Shown here piece after piece: positions 11,075 to 20,839 of a stretch of 61,294 bases of DNA. The notes under the pieces were generated by a model. The model saw nothing but the letters and a program-made list of their open reading frames with translations, did not search any database and was not told the origin of the DNA. This DNA is from an uncultured Bacteroidota bacterium (GTDB lineage Bacteria > Bacteroidota > Bacteroidia > Flavobacteriales > Flavobacteriaceae). Position 1 is the stretch's first letter. The number at the start of each line of letters is the position of its first letter. The position numbers and the translations under genes were made by a program. The stretch covers positions 1 through 61,294 of the forward strand of contig CABXRK010000004.1 in the NCBI GenBank assembly GCA_902514625.1. The letters run 5' to 3'.

Positions 11075-11308
11075 TTAAAGCAAACCTTGTTTTTTTGCCT
11101 CACTTAAAACTGCTGAAATACCATTTTTGTTAATAGTTTTCAAAACTCTAGAAGAAACTTTTAATTTAATCCATTTATCTTCTTCTGGAATATAAAATCT
11201 CTTATTAATTAAATTAACCTCAAATCTTCTTTTTGTTTTATTTACCGCTTTAGACACATTATTACCAAACATAGCCCTTTTACCACTAATCTGACAAGTT
11301 CTAGACAT
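11075..11308 (-). CDS. rpmB: 50S ribosomal protein bL28
   Basis: Seventy-seven residues beginning MSRTCQISGKRAMFGNNVS, the canonical bL28 start, with KTKRRFEVNL and the end GLL. It is a large-subunit assembly protein and the first gene of the rpmB-rpmG-DUF4295 unit. A well-formed promoter lies about 37 nt upstream. Confidence 0.96.
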   Translation of the reverse strand: MSRTCQISGKRAMFGNNVSKAVNKTKRRFEVNLINKRFYIPEEDKWIKLKVSSRVLKTINKNGISAVLSEAKKQGLL

Positions 11309-11344
11309 GAAAAAAATATTTAATATTAATATAATTTAAGTCTG

Positions 11345-11374
11345 CAAATTTAGTTTTTTTTAAATAGATTCAAA
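11345..11374 (-). promoter_or_regulatory. Promoter of the rpmB operon (-33 and -7 elements)
   Basis: On the minus strand TTTG (11374-11371) is followed after 18 nt by TAAATTTG (11352-11345). Both elements of the Bacteroidota sigma-A consensus are present at close to the expected spacing. The transcript would start near 11338, giving a leader of about 30 nt. This is the best promoter in the window. Confidence 0.75.
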
Positions 11375-11420
11375 AAAAATGATATGATTTTAATTTTTTT
11401 AATTAAAATCAATAAAATTT

Positions 11421-12665
11421 CTAACCGGAAACTTCTAATAATAATAATTCTAGAGATTTATTAACAGCTTTTTCAATAACTCTCTCTCTGTGTTTTCCAT
11501 AATTGAATTTATAATTAATTACTTTTTTACCATTAACTATACAAATATATACTGTTCCGATAGGCTCTTCAGAATCTCCTTTACTTGGTCCAGCATTTCC
11601 AGTAACAGCAAGGGAAATATTAGATTTAAACATCGATTTTGTTCTTAAGGCCATAACTTTAGCAACCTCTTGACTAACAACAGAAAAGTCATTAATTAAC
11701 TCAACTGGTATTTTTAGAATTTCTTGTTTAATTTTTGTATTATATGGGATTATACCTCCTTTATAATAAACTGATGAACCTGGAATTTTAGTTATTCTCG
11801 CTGCTATATTTCCTCCAGTACAACTCTCAGCTAATGAAAGAGTAATTTTATTTTTTTTAAATTTTTTTAAAAGTTCTTGTTCTATTGATGTCTCTCCTTC
11901 AATACCAACTATTATATCACCAATTAATGAGTATAATTTTTTTATTTGATTATTAATTTTATTATTTAACAAATCTCTATTTTTTCCTCTTATAGACAAT
12001 CTTAAACGAACTCTTCCTAAATTAGGCAAGTATGCTAATTTCATATTAAAAGGTAAATTCTTTTCCCAATCTTTAATCTTTTCAGAAATAAAACTTTCAC
12101 CTAATCCATATGTTAAGATTGTTTTATTAATTAAAATGATTCTATTGCTTTTTTTTCTCAATTCAGGTATAACTTGATTTATTAAAATCTCTTTCATTTC
12201 AAAAGGGACTCCTGGAAGTGAAATAAAAGAAATATTGTCTTTTGTAAACCATAACCCTGGAGCAGTACCATACGAGTTATTCAAAATTTTTGCTTTTGAT
12301 GGAACCAAAGATTGATCTCTGTTTTTTTTCGACATTGGGGTAGAAACGTATTTTTCAAATATTTTTTCAATGTTTTTCAAAACTTTTCTGTTTTCCTCTA
12401 ATGAATCACCAAAATACTTACATAATGCATGCTTAGTTATATCATCATTAGTTGGACCTAATCCTCCAGTCATAATTATTAAGTCTGAATTTTTTTTTGC
12501 TAAATCAAGTGAATCAATTATTGTTTTTTCTTTATCTGAAATAGAAGTTATTTTTACAACTTCAACACCAATTTTATTCAATTCTTTTGAAATAAAAACA
12601 GAATTTGTATTTACAATTTGACCAATTAAAATTTCATCTCCAATACTTATAATTTCGCAAATCAT
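11421..12665 (-). CDS. cinA: CinA family protein, nicotinamide-nucleotide amidohydrolase
   Basis: The N-terminal MoCF/molybdopterin-binding-like domain has SIGDEILIGQIVNTNS and TGGLGPTNDD. The C-terminal CinA domain has LAESCTGGNIAARIT and VTGNAGPSKGD..PIGTVY. In characterised members the C-terminal domain deamidates NMN to nicotinate mononucleotide (pyridine nucleotide recycling), and the N-terminal domain can act on ADP-ribose. The length of 414 residues is normal. The stop of the downstream-strand neighbour (the FAH gene) abuts the start codon, so the two are probably cotranscribed. Confidence 0.93.
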   Translation of the reverse strand: MICEIISIGDEILIGQIVNTNSVFISKELNKIGVEVVKITSISDKEKTIIDSLDLAKKNSDLIIMTGGLGPTNDDITKHALCKYFGDSLEENRKVLKNIEKIFEKYVSTPMSKKNRDQSLVPSKAKILNNSYGTAPGLWFTKDNISFISLPGVPFEMKEILINQVIPELRKKSNRIILINKTILTYGLGESFISEKIKDWEKNLPFNMKLAYLPNLGRVRLRLSIRGKNRDLLNNKINNQIKKLYSLIGDIIVGIEGETSIEQELLKKFKKNKITLSLAESCTGGNIAARITKIPGSSVYYKGGIIPYNTKIKQEILKIPVELINDFSVVSQEVAKVMALRTKSMFKSNISLAVTGNAGPSKGDSEEPIGTVYICIVNGKKVINYKFNYGKHRERVIEKAVNKSLELLLLEVSG

Positions 12666-13277
12666 CTACTTAATTTTAAACGAGAAAATATTTTTATTTT
12701 CAATAAATCCTTCATACTGGTCATCAATGTATATTTTTCCAACTCCAGAAGGGGTTCCTGAAAAAATAATATCTCCAATCTTTAATGTTAAAAACTTAGA
12801 TACCTCTGAAATCAACTCATTTAATTTCCAAATCATGTTTTTTGTATTTCCTTTTTGAACAACTTTGCCATTTTTTTCCAAATGAAAACTGATATCATCA
12901 ATATTTGAAAAATGATTTTTATTTATCCATTTACCTACTACTGCAGAATTATCAAATGCCTTAGCTCTCTCCCAAGGTAATCCCTTTTTTTTTAAAGAAT
13001 TCTGAATATCTCTGGCAGTAAAATCAATTCCTAACCCAATTTCATTATAATATTTGTTAGCAAATTTTTTTTGAATGTTTTTTCCAATCCTATTAATTCT
13101 TATCAAAATTTCTACTTCATATTCTATCCTATTTGAAAAATTAGGGATAAAAAATGGTTTATTATTCTTCAAAATTGAACTGTCAGGCTTTAAAAAAAAT
13201 ATAGGTTTCTCAGGTAATTTATTATCTAATTCTTTTATATGATCTTTATAGTTTCTACCAATACATATAATTTTCAT
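12666..13277 (-). CDS. Fumarylacetoacetate hydrolase-fold protein
   Basis: A 203-residue single-domain FAH protein. It begins IICIGRNYKDHIKEL and has PIFFLKPDSSI, the metal-binding stretch EYEVEILIRI and GLGIDFTARDIQ. The end IIFSGTPSGVG is typical of the short FAH family, which includes acylpyruvases, oxaloacetate decarboxylases/tautomerases and 2-hydroxyhepta-2,4-diene-1,7-dioate isomerase. The exact substrate cannot be read from the sequence. It has no gap to cinA and lies 12 nt from the exonuclease gene. Confidence 0.86.
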   Translation of the reverse strand: MKIICIGRNYKDHIKELDNKLPEKPIFFLKPDSSILKNNKPFFIPNFSNRIEYEVEILIRINRIGKNIQKKFANKYYNEIGLGIDFTARDIQNSLKKKGLPWERAKAFDNSAVVGKWINKNHFSNIDDISFHLEKNGKVVQKGNTKNMIWKLNELISEVSKFLTLKIGDIIFSGTPSGVGKIYIDDQYEGFIENKNIFSFKIK

Positions 13278-13289
13278 AAAATCAATTAA

Positions 13290-14063
13290 TTAACTATTAT
13301 TATTGAGTTTGCTAAGGCGAATTGAAGTTAAAATCTTTTTAGTATAAAGGGGGAAATCCGCATTAAGAACCCATCCAAAATAACCCGGGTCATTTTCTAA
13401 AACCATCTCTACAGTTTTTCCTTTGTGCTTCCCAAAAGAAAAACATGGCTCTTCATTTTCATCAAACACTATAAACCCAGCAACATCAACCAATTTCTTT
13501 CTATTAGAAAATTCTGACAATTCACTAACCGTTTTACCAAGTTCGTCATATCTATCTATTTGAGACATTAATACTTCATAAGTGGCATTAGAGTCTGAAA
13601 GCGCAGAATGGGCATTGACTAATTCTTTATTACAATAAAATTTATAAGCAGCACCTAATGTTCTTTTTTCCATTTTATGAAAAATTGTCTGCACATCTAT
13701 GGTTTTAATTTTTTTTAAATCAAAATCAATTTCTACTCTTAGAAATTCTTCGGCTAATAATGGTATATCAAATCTATCACAATTAAAACCAGCAAGATCA
13801 GAATCCTTAATGAAATCAAATATAACTCTAGAAATTTCTTTAAAGCTTGGAGAATCTTCGACATCTTCATTAGTAATTCCATGTATTTGAATAGCTTCTT
13901 CAGGAATAGTAATTCCAGGGTTTGTTAACCATGTTTTGCTTTCTGTATTTCCATTAGGCAATAATTTTACAATTCCAATCTCTATAATTCTATCTTTAAC
14001 AATATTTATCCCTGTGGTTTCAAGGTCAAAAAAACAAAGAGGACGTTTCAAATTAATTTTCAT
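13290..14063 (-). CDS. DEDDh 3'-5' exonuclease, DNA polymerase III epsilon-like
   Basis: The exonuclease domain covers about residues 1-175: FFDLETTGIN (first D and E), AGFNCDRFDIPLL (second D) and NAHSALSDSNATYEVL (H and last D). HGITNEDV is the usual intermediate motif. The C-terminal 75 residues (FGKHKGKTVEMVLENDPGYFGW) form the small domain seen in stand-alone flavobacterial exonucleases of this type. It may proofread or act in repair; the replicative proofreading subunit of Bacteroidota is often such a separate protein. It lies between the E2 and FAH genes with gaps of 9 and 12 nt. Confidence 0.88.
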   Translation of the reverse strand: MKINLKRPLCFFDLETTGINIVKDRIIEIGIVKLLPNGNTESKTWLTNPGITIPEEAIQIHGITNEDVEDSPSFKEISRVIFDFIKDSDLAGFNCDRFDIPLLAEEFLRVEIDFDLKKIKTIDVQTIFHKMEKRTLGAAYKFYCNKELVNAHSALSDSNATYEVLMSQIDRYDELGKTVSELSEFSNRKKLVDVAGFIVFDENEEPCFSFGKHKGKTVEMVLENDPGYFGWVLNADFPLYTKKILTSIRLSKLNNNS

Positions 14064-14072
14064 TTTATAAAT

Positions 14073-15368
14073 TTAAAATTCAACATTAACATCCCAATTT
14101 TCAAGATATTCAGATACTAACTTAACAAAGTTACCCCCTAAAGCTCCATTAATAATTCTATGATCATAACTATGACAAATAATTATTTTTTTTCTTATAC
14201 CAATAAAATCTCCTTTTGACGTCTCAATAACTGATGCCATTTTTCTGATTTCTCCAAACGCAATTATCCCAACCTGAGGTTGATTGATTATAGGAGTTCC
14301 AGTCAATGATCCAAAACCACCAATGTTAGTAACTGTATATGTCCCTTCTTGAACTTCTTCTGAAGTTAATTGTTTTTTTCTAGCCCGATTAGATAAATCA
14401 TTTACAGATTTAGTTAAACCTACTAAATTCAAGTGATCTGCATTTTTAATAACTGGAACAATTAAATCTCCATTTTCCATTGCAGTCGCCATTCCTATAT
14501 TAATATCTTTTTTTTGTGTTATTTTATTTCCATCAAAAGAGCTATTTAATAAAGGATATCTTTTTATTGCATTTATAACTGCAGAAATAAATATTGGAGT
14601 GAAAGTTATTTTTTGATTTTGTTTAATAAAAAATTTTTCTTTAATGCTTTCCCTCCATTTAAATAAATCAGTCACATCAGCTTCAACAAAAGATTGAACA
14701 TGTGCTGCAGTTTTTTTTGATAAAGTCATATGTTCTGCAGCAATTTTTCCCATTCTAGACAACTCAATAATTTTATCATTTTCAAAATTCTTTAATCCCT
14801 TTATTGGTGAATTTTTAGAACGAATTTTTGAAATATAAGATAGAATATCCTTCTTTGTAACCCTATTGTCTATTCCTGTCCCCACAATATCATTCAATTC
14901 TTCAAAAGAAACTCCTTCTTTTGTTGCAATATTCTTTACAAGAGGAGAATAATTTCGCTTAGTAGGTGAAACTGTATTATTAAATTCTTTTTTATTTGAA
15001 ATTAATGGTTCAGTCAATTCTATAACATCATTAATTTGTTCTTCAATTAATAAAGATTTTTTTTCTAATTTTTCAATATAAACACTTTTATCAATTTTTA
15101 TTTCTTCAACTTTTTTTTCATCAAAGTTTGAAGATTCAATTACAGCAATCACATCACCAACTTTAACAATATCATTAATTTTAAACTTTTTTTCAATTAA
15201 AACACCTTCATATTCAGATGGAATATCAGAATCAACCTTATCAGTAGCAATTTCAACAATAGACTCATCAACACTTATTTTATCACCAATTTCTTTCAAC
15301 CAACTTGTAATTGTTGCTTCAGCAATACTTTCTCCCATTTTAGGAAGTTTCAATTTATATTTTCCCAT
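14073..15368 (-). CDS. 2-oxoacid dehydrogenase E2 (dihydrolipoyl acyltransferase)
   Basis: The lipoyl domain is at residues 1-78 with the lipoylated lysine in EIATDKVDSDIPS. A peripheral-subunit-binding domain (SPLVKNIATKEGVS to VTKKDIL) lies at about 142-182. The acyltransferase domain follows to residue 431. The family's HxxxDG active-site motif reads DHRIINGALGG, so the usual Asp is Asn. Domain layout and neighbours fit the branched-chain or general flavobacterial E2 component; E1 and E3 are not nearby. The ATG at 15368 is preferred to the in-frame TTG one codon upstream. A candidate -7 box lies at 15396-15403. Confidence 0.88.
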   Translation of the reverse strand: MGKYKLKLPKMGESIAEATITSWLKEIGDKISVDESIVEIATDKVDSDIPSEYEGVLIEKKFKINDIVKVGDVIAVIESSNFDEKKVEEIKIDKSVYIEKLEKKSLLIEEQINDVIELTEPLISNKKEFNNTVSPTKRNYSPLVKNIATKEGVSFEELNDIVGTGIDNRVTKKDILSYISKIRSKNSPIKGLKNFENDKIIELSRMGKIAAEHMTLSKKTAAHVQSFVEADVTDLFKWRESIKEKFFIKQNQKITFTPIFISAVINAIKRYPLLNSSFDGNKITQKKDINIGMATAMENGDLIVPVIKNADHLNLVGLTKSVNDLSNRARKKQLTSEEVQEGTYTVTNIGGFGSLTGTPIINQPQVGIIAFGEIRKMASVIETSKGDFIGIRKKIIICHSYDHRIINGALGGNFVKLVSEYLENWDVNVEF

Positions 15369-15395
15369 CAAAAAATCATTAAAGTATTAGGACTA

Positions 15396-15403
15396 CAAAT
15401 GTA
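15396..15403 (-). promoter_or_regulatory. -7 box upstream of the E2 gene
   Basis: TACATTTG on the minus strand, an exact TAnnTTTG match 27 nt before the ATG and inside the recR/E2 gap. No clear -33 element was found. Confidence 0.45.
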
Positions 15404-15453
15404 TCAAAATTATAAAATAGTGTTATGTTATGAAAAAGAAGAATTTTGTATTA

Positions 15454-16059
15454 CTAACCTTCATAAGGAATTCTTTTTAATATACTTCTTCCTAAGGTAA
15501 CCTCATCAGTATATTCAAGTTCATCACCAATGGGAATTCCTCTAGCTATAGAAGAAATTAAAACTTTATAAGGCTTTAATTTTTTATATATATAAAAAAT
15601 TGTTGTATCTCCTTCCATAGTTGGGCTAATAGCAAAAATAACTTCTTTAATATTTCCCTCTTTTATCTTTCCAATAAGAGACGAAATAAATAAATCTTGT
15701 GGGCCAATTCCATCTATTGGAGAAATTATACCATTCAACACATGATAAACTCCTTTGTATTGATTTGTATTTTCAATTGCAATTACATCTCTAATATCTT
15801 CCACAACACATATTTGAGAAGAATCTCTTCTAGGATTACTGCAAATTTCACAAATTTTAGTATCAGATAAATTATGACAATTTTGACAAAGGATAATATT
15901 AAATCTAAACTCTTCCAATGATTTAATAATTGATGTAGTAGTTTTCTCTGGTTGCTTTAACAAATAAAGAGCCATCCTTAATGCTGTTCTTTTCCCAATA
16001 CCAGGTAATCTAGAAATTTCATGAACAGCATTTTCAAGTAATCTAGAAGAAAAATCCAT
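15454..16059 (-). CDS. recR: Recombination mediator RecR
   Basis: RecR works with RecF/RecO to load RecA on single-stranded gaps. It has the helix-hairpin-helix [17 protein letters not shown], a four-cysteine zinc finger ([16 protein letters not shown]) and a Toprim domain ([14 protein letters not shown]). The ATG at 16059 gives 201 residues, the family norm; the upstream in-frame start adds only five residues. The gene is divergent from the SSS transporter across 63 nt. Confidence 0.95.
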   Translation of the reverse strand: MDFSSRLLENAVHEISRLPGIGKRTALRMALYLLKQPEKTTTSIIKSLEEFRFNIILCQNCHNLSDTKICEICSNPRRDSSQICVVEDIRDVIAIENTNQYKGVYHVLNGIISPIDGIGPQDLFISSLIGKIKEGNIKEVIFAISPTMEGDTTIFYIYKKLKPYKVLISSIARGIPIGDELEYTDEVTLGRSILKRIPYEG

Positions 16060-16122
16060 TTTGCAATTTAACAAAATAATACATAAATATGCTTTCGTAT
16101 CTTTAAGCTTTATATATATTTT

Positions 16123-17559
16123 ATGTCTGCAGGAACTATTATAATATTAATCTCCACATATTTTATTTTATTATTAATTATTTCTTACCTGACAAGAAGT
16201 GATAGCAACAGCTCGTTTTTCACGGCAAATAAAAAATCTCCTTGGTATCTAGTTGCTTTTGGAATGATCGGAGCTTCACTTTCTGGAGTTACATTTATTT
16301 CAGTACCAGGCTGGGTGGAAGCATCAAAATTTAGTTATTTACAAATGGTGATTGGATATACCCTAGGATACTTTATAATTGGCAGCGTTCTTCTTCCATT
16401 ATATTACAAAATGAATCTTACATCTATTTACACATATTTAGATCATAGATTTGGATCCAATAGCTATATAACTGGAGCTAGTTTTTTTTTGTTATCTAGA
16501 ATTATTGGTGCAAGTTTCAGACTCTATTTAGTAGCAAATGTTTTACAACTTTTAGTTTTCAATTCAATAGGGATTCCTTTTTGGATAACAGTCTCAATAA
16601 CAATTTTTTTAATTTGGATTTACACCTTCAAATCAGGTATTAAAACAATTGTATGGACCGATACTTTACAAACATTTTTTATGCTTTTAGCTGTAATTTT
16701 ATGCGTTAATGAACTGATAGATTTAATGGATATTAATCTTAAAGAATTTATACCTGAAATAATTGAAAGTTCTAAAACTCAGGTATTTTTTTTTGATGAC
16801 TACAAGAACTCAAATTATTTTTGGAAACAATTTTTTTCTGGTGCTTTTATAGCTATAGTAATGACAGGTTTAGACCAAGATATGATGCAAAAAAATTTAA
16901 CATGTCGATCTCTAAAAGATGCTCAAAAAAACATGTTTTGGTTCACTATAGTTTTAGTAATCGTAAATATTTTATTTATGGTGTTAGGTTATTTACTTAC
17001 AGAATTTGCTATTTTAAATAACATTGATATTCATAAAGATAATTTATTCCCAACAATAGCAAATCTCCCAGAAATGGGAAAGTTTGTTTCAGCAATGTTT
17101 ATACTTGGATTAATAGCTGCAGCTTATAGTAGTGCGGATAGTGCTTTAACATCAATGACAACATCAATTTGCATTGATATTTTGAAAATTGAAAAAACAA
17201 AATCTCATTTACATCAAGTTATAATTAGAAAAAAGACTCATCTATTTTTATCAATTCTCTTAATAATAGTAATCTTAATTTTTAAATACGCTATAGCAAA
17301 TGAAAGTGTTATAGCAAAAGTTTTTCTTTTCGCTGGCTATACTTATGGTCCCCTTCTGGGTCTTTACAGTTTTGGACTACTAACAAAATGGAAAATAAAA
17401 GATAGATGGGCTATAATAATATGTATTATATCTCCATTTATTGGGTATTTAATTTCAGAATTTTTATTAAACTCAATAGCCTTTGATTTAGGCTTTTTTA
17501 TACTAATTATCAACGGAATTATTACTTTTAGTGGATTATTTCTTATTAGAAAAAAGTGA
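16123..17559 (+). CDS. Sodium:solute symporter (SSS family)
   Basis: A 478-residue polytopic membrane protein with about 13 hydrophobic segments. It starts [18 protein letters not shown] and includes [20 protein letters not shown] and [17 protein letters not shown], typical of the Bacteroidota branch of SSS (sodium/proline/glucose symporter) transporters. The substrate cannot be deduced; no catabolic genes adjoin it. It converges on the FabH-like gene with a gap of 19 nt and no visible terminator between them. Confidence 0.85.
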   Translation: MSAGTIIILISTYFILLLIISYLTRSDSNSSFFTANKKSPWYLVAFGMIGASLSGVTFISVPGWVEASKFSYLQMVIGYTLGYFIIGSVLLPLYYKMNLTSIYTYLDHRFGSNSYITGASFFLLSRIIGASFRLYLVANVLQLLVFNSIGIPFWITVSITIFLIWIYTFKSGIKTIVWTDTLQTFFMLLAVILCVNELIDLMDINLKEFIPEIIESSKTQVFFFDDYKNSNYFWKQFFSGAFIAIVMTGLDQDMMQKNLTCRSLKDAQKNMFWFTIVLVIVNILFMVLGYLLTEFAILNNIDIHKDNLFPTIANLPEMGKFVSAMFILGLIAAAYSSADSALTSMTTSICIDILKIEKTKSHLHQVIIRKKTHLFLSILLIIVILIFKYAIANESVIAKVFLFAGYTYGPLLGLYSFGLLTKWKIKDRWAIIICIISPFIGYLISEFLLNSIAFDLGFFILIINGIITFSGLFLIRKK

Positions 17560-17578
17560 TTAATTTATTTAATCGTTT

Positions 17579-18586
17579 TTACCAAACAACACTAGTGCTT
17601 CCCCAAGTAAAACCACTTCCAAAAGCAGCTAAAACTATTTTAGAACCATTATTAATTCTTCCTTGTTCCCACGCTTCAGAAAGAGCTATTGGAATTGAAG
17701 CTGCTGTTGTATTTCCATATTTCATAATATTATTAAAAACCTGATTTTCAGAAAGTTTAAATTTCTTTTGGATAAATTGAGAAATTCTAAGATTAGCCTG
17801 ATGAGGGATTAATAAATCAATGTCTTCAGATGACCACTTGTTTTTATTTAATACTTCCTGAATAACTTCAGAAAATCTAACAACAGCATGCTTAAAGACC
17901 ATTTGACCATTCATATAAGGAAAATATGAGATATCTTCAGGGTCATTTTCATCTAAAATTTCAGGCACCCATCGATTTGTACTAGGGCCTATTAATGAAA
18001 GCTCCTTAGCATATTTACCCTCAGAATAAATAAAGCTTGATTGGATCCCTTTTTTATTATTCTCTTCTCTGGATAATATTGCTGCACCAGCTCCATCTCC
18101 AAAAATAACAGATACCCCTCTACCTCTTGAAGACATATCAAGTCCACCTGAATGATTTTCCGAACCAACAACCAAAATATTTTTATACATTCCAGTTTTA
18201 ATGAATTGATCAGCAGTAGTTAATGCATAAATAAAACCTGAACATTGATTCCTAATATCCATAGCAGGACAAGCTTCAATGTTAAGGAGTTCCTGGAGAA
18301 TCACACCTGATCCAGGAAAATAATAATCAGGGCTTAGGGTGGCAAATAAAATCAAATCAATTTCTTTTGGTTGAATATTTGCTCTTTTTAAAGCTATTAT
18401 AGAAGCTTTATATCCCATAATAGCAGTTGAATTCCCATCACCCTTTTTAATATGTCTTCTGTTTTCTATTCCAGTTCTCTCCCTAATCCATTCATCAGAA
18501 GTATCCATAATTGAAGACAAATCATCATTAGAAACAACATTTTCAGGAACATATTTTCCTAAACCAATAATCTTAGAATTGTACAT
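17579..18586 (-). CDS. 3-oxoacyl-ACP synthase III family protein (FabH paralogue)
   Basis: Thiolase-fold condensing enzyme of 335 residues with the complete KAS III triad: Cys115 (RNQCSGFIYAL), His262 (LIPHQANLRIS) and Asn292 (KYGNTTAASIP). Standard FabH starts fatty-acid chains from acetyl-CoA and malonyl-ACP. This protein has an extra loop around residues 203-225 (rich in Asp/Glu/Pro) and does not sit in the rpmF-fabH cluster. It is therefore probably the second KAS III common in flavobacteria, with a different acyl preference (inference). Confidence 0.85.
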   Translation of the reverse strand: MYNSKIIGLGKYVPENVVSNDDLSSIMDTSDEWIRERTGIENRRHIKKGDGNSTAIMGYKASIIALKRANIQPKEIDLILFATLSPDYYFPGSGVILQELLNIEACPAMDIRNQCSGFIYALTTADQFIKTGMYKNILVVGSENHSGGLDMSSRGRGVSVIFGDGAGAAILSREENNKKGIQSSFIYSEGKYAKELSLIGPSTNRWVPEILDENDPEDISYFPYMNGQMVFKHAVVRFSEVIQEVLNKNKWSSEDIDLLIPHQANLRISQFIQKKFKLSENQVFNNIMKYGNTTAASIPIALSEAWEQGRINNGSKIVLAAFGSGFTWGSTSVVW

Positions 18587-18660
18587 AAATCAAATTTTAA
18601 TATTTTAAAATTAACATTAATTAGATAATATCAATAGTAAAAATATTTTTTTACAATAAA

Positions 18661-18680
18661 TAATGTCATGATGTCATGAA
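18661..18680 (+). promoter_or_regulatory. Tandem TGTCATGA motif upstream of htpG
   Basis: Two directly repeated eight-base units, each containing the palindrome TCATGA, lie about 50 nt before the htpG start codon in the divergent htpG/FabH gap. The motif could be an operator. It is not a CIRCE element and I do not recognise it. Confidence 0.3.
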
Positions 18681-18727
18681 AAAAAGAATGGTATCATTTT
18701 AGTAACTAAATATATTAAAAAAAAATT

Positions 18728-20617
18728 ATGTCTAGCGGTAAAATAAATGTCTCTGTAGAAAATATTTTTCCATTAATTAAAAAATTTCTCTATAGTGATC
18801 ATGAAATATTTCTTAGAGAATTAATTTCAAATGCTACTGATGCAACAATCAAATTAAATCACTTAAGTTCAATAGGAGAAACGAAAGGAAATGTAGAAGA
18901 TTGTTTAATTGATATTAAAATTGATAAAAACAAAAAAACACTTCATATTATTGATGAAGGTATAGGAATGACTTCTGATGAGGTTAAAAAATATATCAAT
19001 GAAGTTGCATTCTCAGGAGCTGAAGAATTTTTAGAAAAATATAAAGATAGTGCTTCTGATGCTGGAATAATTGGCCATTTTGGACTAGGTTTTTATTCAG
19101 CTTTTATGGTTTCTAAGAAAGTTGAAATAATAACTAAAACATATAAAAAAAATGTTCCCGCAGCTCACTGGGCTTGTGATGGTTCACCAAATTATACTCT
19201 TAAAAAATCTGACAAAAAAACCAGAGGAACAGAGATAATTTTGCATATAGATAAAGATTCAAAAGAGTTTCTTGAAGACTCAAAAATATCATCTCTATTA
19301 AACAAGTATAATAAATTCATGCCAATACCTATTAAATTTGGCACCAAAGAAGAAACTCTTCCGCTACCTAAAAATGCTCCTAAAGATGCAAAAGCAGAAA
19401 AAGTAATCGTAGATAACATTGTAAATAATACTAAGCCTGCATGGACTCAAAGTCCTTCTAAACTGAAAGATGAAGATTATTCTAATTTCTATAAGGAACT
19501 TTATCCAATGCAATTTGAAGATCCATTATTTAATATTCATTTAAATGTAGATTATCCTTTTAATCTAACTGGAATTTTATATTTTCCTAGAATAAATAAT
19601 GATATTAATCTTCAAAAAGACAAAATTCAACTTTATCAAAACCAAGTTTTTGTAACAGATAATGTAGAAGGTATAGTTCCTGAATTTTTAACCTTACTTA
19701 GAGGTGTTATAGACTCGCCTGATATACCTTTAAATGTTTCTCGAAGTTATTTACAAGCTGATGGTGCAGTAAAAAAAATTAGCAATTATATAACAAGAAA
19801 AGTTGCTGATAAATTAAACAGCTTATTCAAAAAAAATCGTAATAATTTTGAAGAAAAATGGAATGACATAAAAGTTGTTATTGAATATGGTATGCTTTCA
19901 GAAGATAAATTTTTTGAAAAAGCAGGAAATTTTTCTTTATATCCAACAGTAGACAATAAATATTTTACACTTAATGAATTTAAGGAGAAGATTAAAGATC
20001 TACATAAAGATAAAGATGATAAAATCATAATTCTATACTCTTCAAATGTTGATGAGCAACATAGCTATATTGAATCTGCAAAAGAAAAAGGTTATGAAAT
20101 TTTACTTTTAGATTCTCCTATTGTTCCTCATCTTATTCAGAAATTAGAAACAAAAAACGAGAAACTCTCCTTTGTAAGAGTTGATAGTGATTCCATTGAA
20201 AATCTTATTAAAAAGGACGAAGCAACTGTTTCTAAATTATCAGATGAAGAAAAAGATAAATTAAAACCATTAATAGAAAAAATTATACCTAAGGAAAAAT
20301 ATACTGTTCAAATAGAAGCATTATCAAGCTCTCAACTTCCATTTGTTCTAACACAACCTGAATTCATGAGAAGAATGAAAGAAATGCAACAAAATGGTGG
20401 ATCAGGAGGAGGAATGCTTGGTAATTTTCCTGAAATGTTCACCCTAGTAGTTAATTCTAATCATAATCTAGTTGGAGAAATACTAAAAACAAAAGCTAAG
20501 AAAAAAAGAGATAGGTTAATTCATCAGGCATTAGATTTAGCAAGACTGTCACAAAATCTTCTAAAGGGTGAAGAATTAACTAAATTTATTCAAAGAAGTG
20601 TTGATTTGATTAAATAA
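18728..20617 (+). CDS. htpG: Hsp90 chaperone HtpG
   Basis: HtpG is the ATP-dependent Hsp90 homologue of the bacterial cytoplasm. The N-terminal GHKL ATPase has LRELISNATDAT, DEGIGMT and GHFGLGFYSAFMV. The middle and C-terminal domains run to residue 629, the family length, with IPLNVSRSYLQ in the middle domain. A glycine-rich stretch (QQNGGSGGGML) near residue 560 is typical of Bacteroidota HtpG. The gene is monocistronic on the evidence of flanking gaps of 141 and 222 nt. Confidence 0.96.
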   Translation: MSSGKINVSVENIFPLIKKFLYSDHEIFLRELISNATDATIKLNHLSSIGETKGNVEDCLIDIKIDKNKKTLHIIDEGIGMTSDEVKKYINEVAFSGAEEFLEKYKDSASDAGIIGHFGLGFYSAFMVSKKVEIITKTYKKNVPAAHWACDGSPNYTLKKSDKKTRGTEIILHIDKDSKEFLEDSKISSLLNKYNKFMPIPIKFGTKEETLPLPKNAPKDAKAEKVIVDNIVNNTKPAWTQSPSKLKDEDYSNFYKELYPMQFEDPLFNIHLNVDYPFNLTGILYFPRINNDINLQKDKIQLYQNQVFVTDNVEGIVPEFLTLLRGVIDSPDIPLNVSRSYLQADGAVKKISNYITRKVADKLNSLFKKNRNNFEEKWNDIKVVIEYGMLSEDKFFEKAGNFSLYPTVDNKYFTLNEFKEKIKDLHKDKDDKIIILYSSNVDEQHSYIESAKEKGYEILLLDSPIVPHLIQKLETKNEKLSFVRVDSDSIENLIKKDEATVSKLSDEEKDKLKPLIEKIIPKEKYTVQIEALSSSQLPFVLTQPEFMRRMKEMQQNGGSGGGMLGNFPEMFTLVVNSNHNLVGEILKTKAKKKRDRLIHQALDLARLSQNLLKGEELTKFIQRSVDLIK

Positions 20618-20839
20618 GGATATTAATACTTTCATGAATTTATTTCAAATAATAATTCTGACAAGTGTACTTTAATCAGTTCTATAAAATTCAAAATAAC
20701 AATCGGAATTATATATTTCTGCTGTTAGGTTCAACTAAAAAAATAAATTTCTAAAACATTGTTCAAAAATAAAATTTAAAATATATAAAAATATACAATT
20801 AATGAAATTCATCTTATATTTACATATAATATTTTTTCT

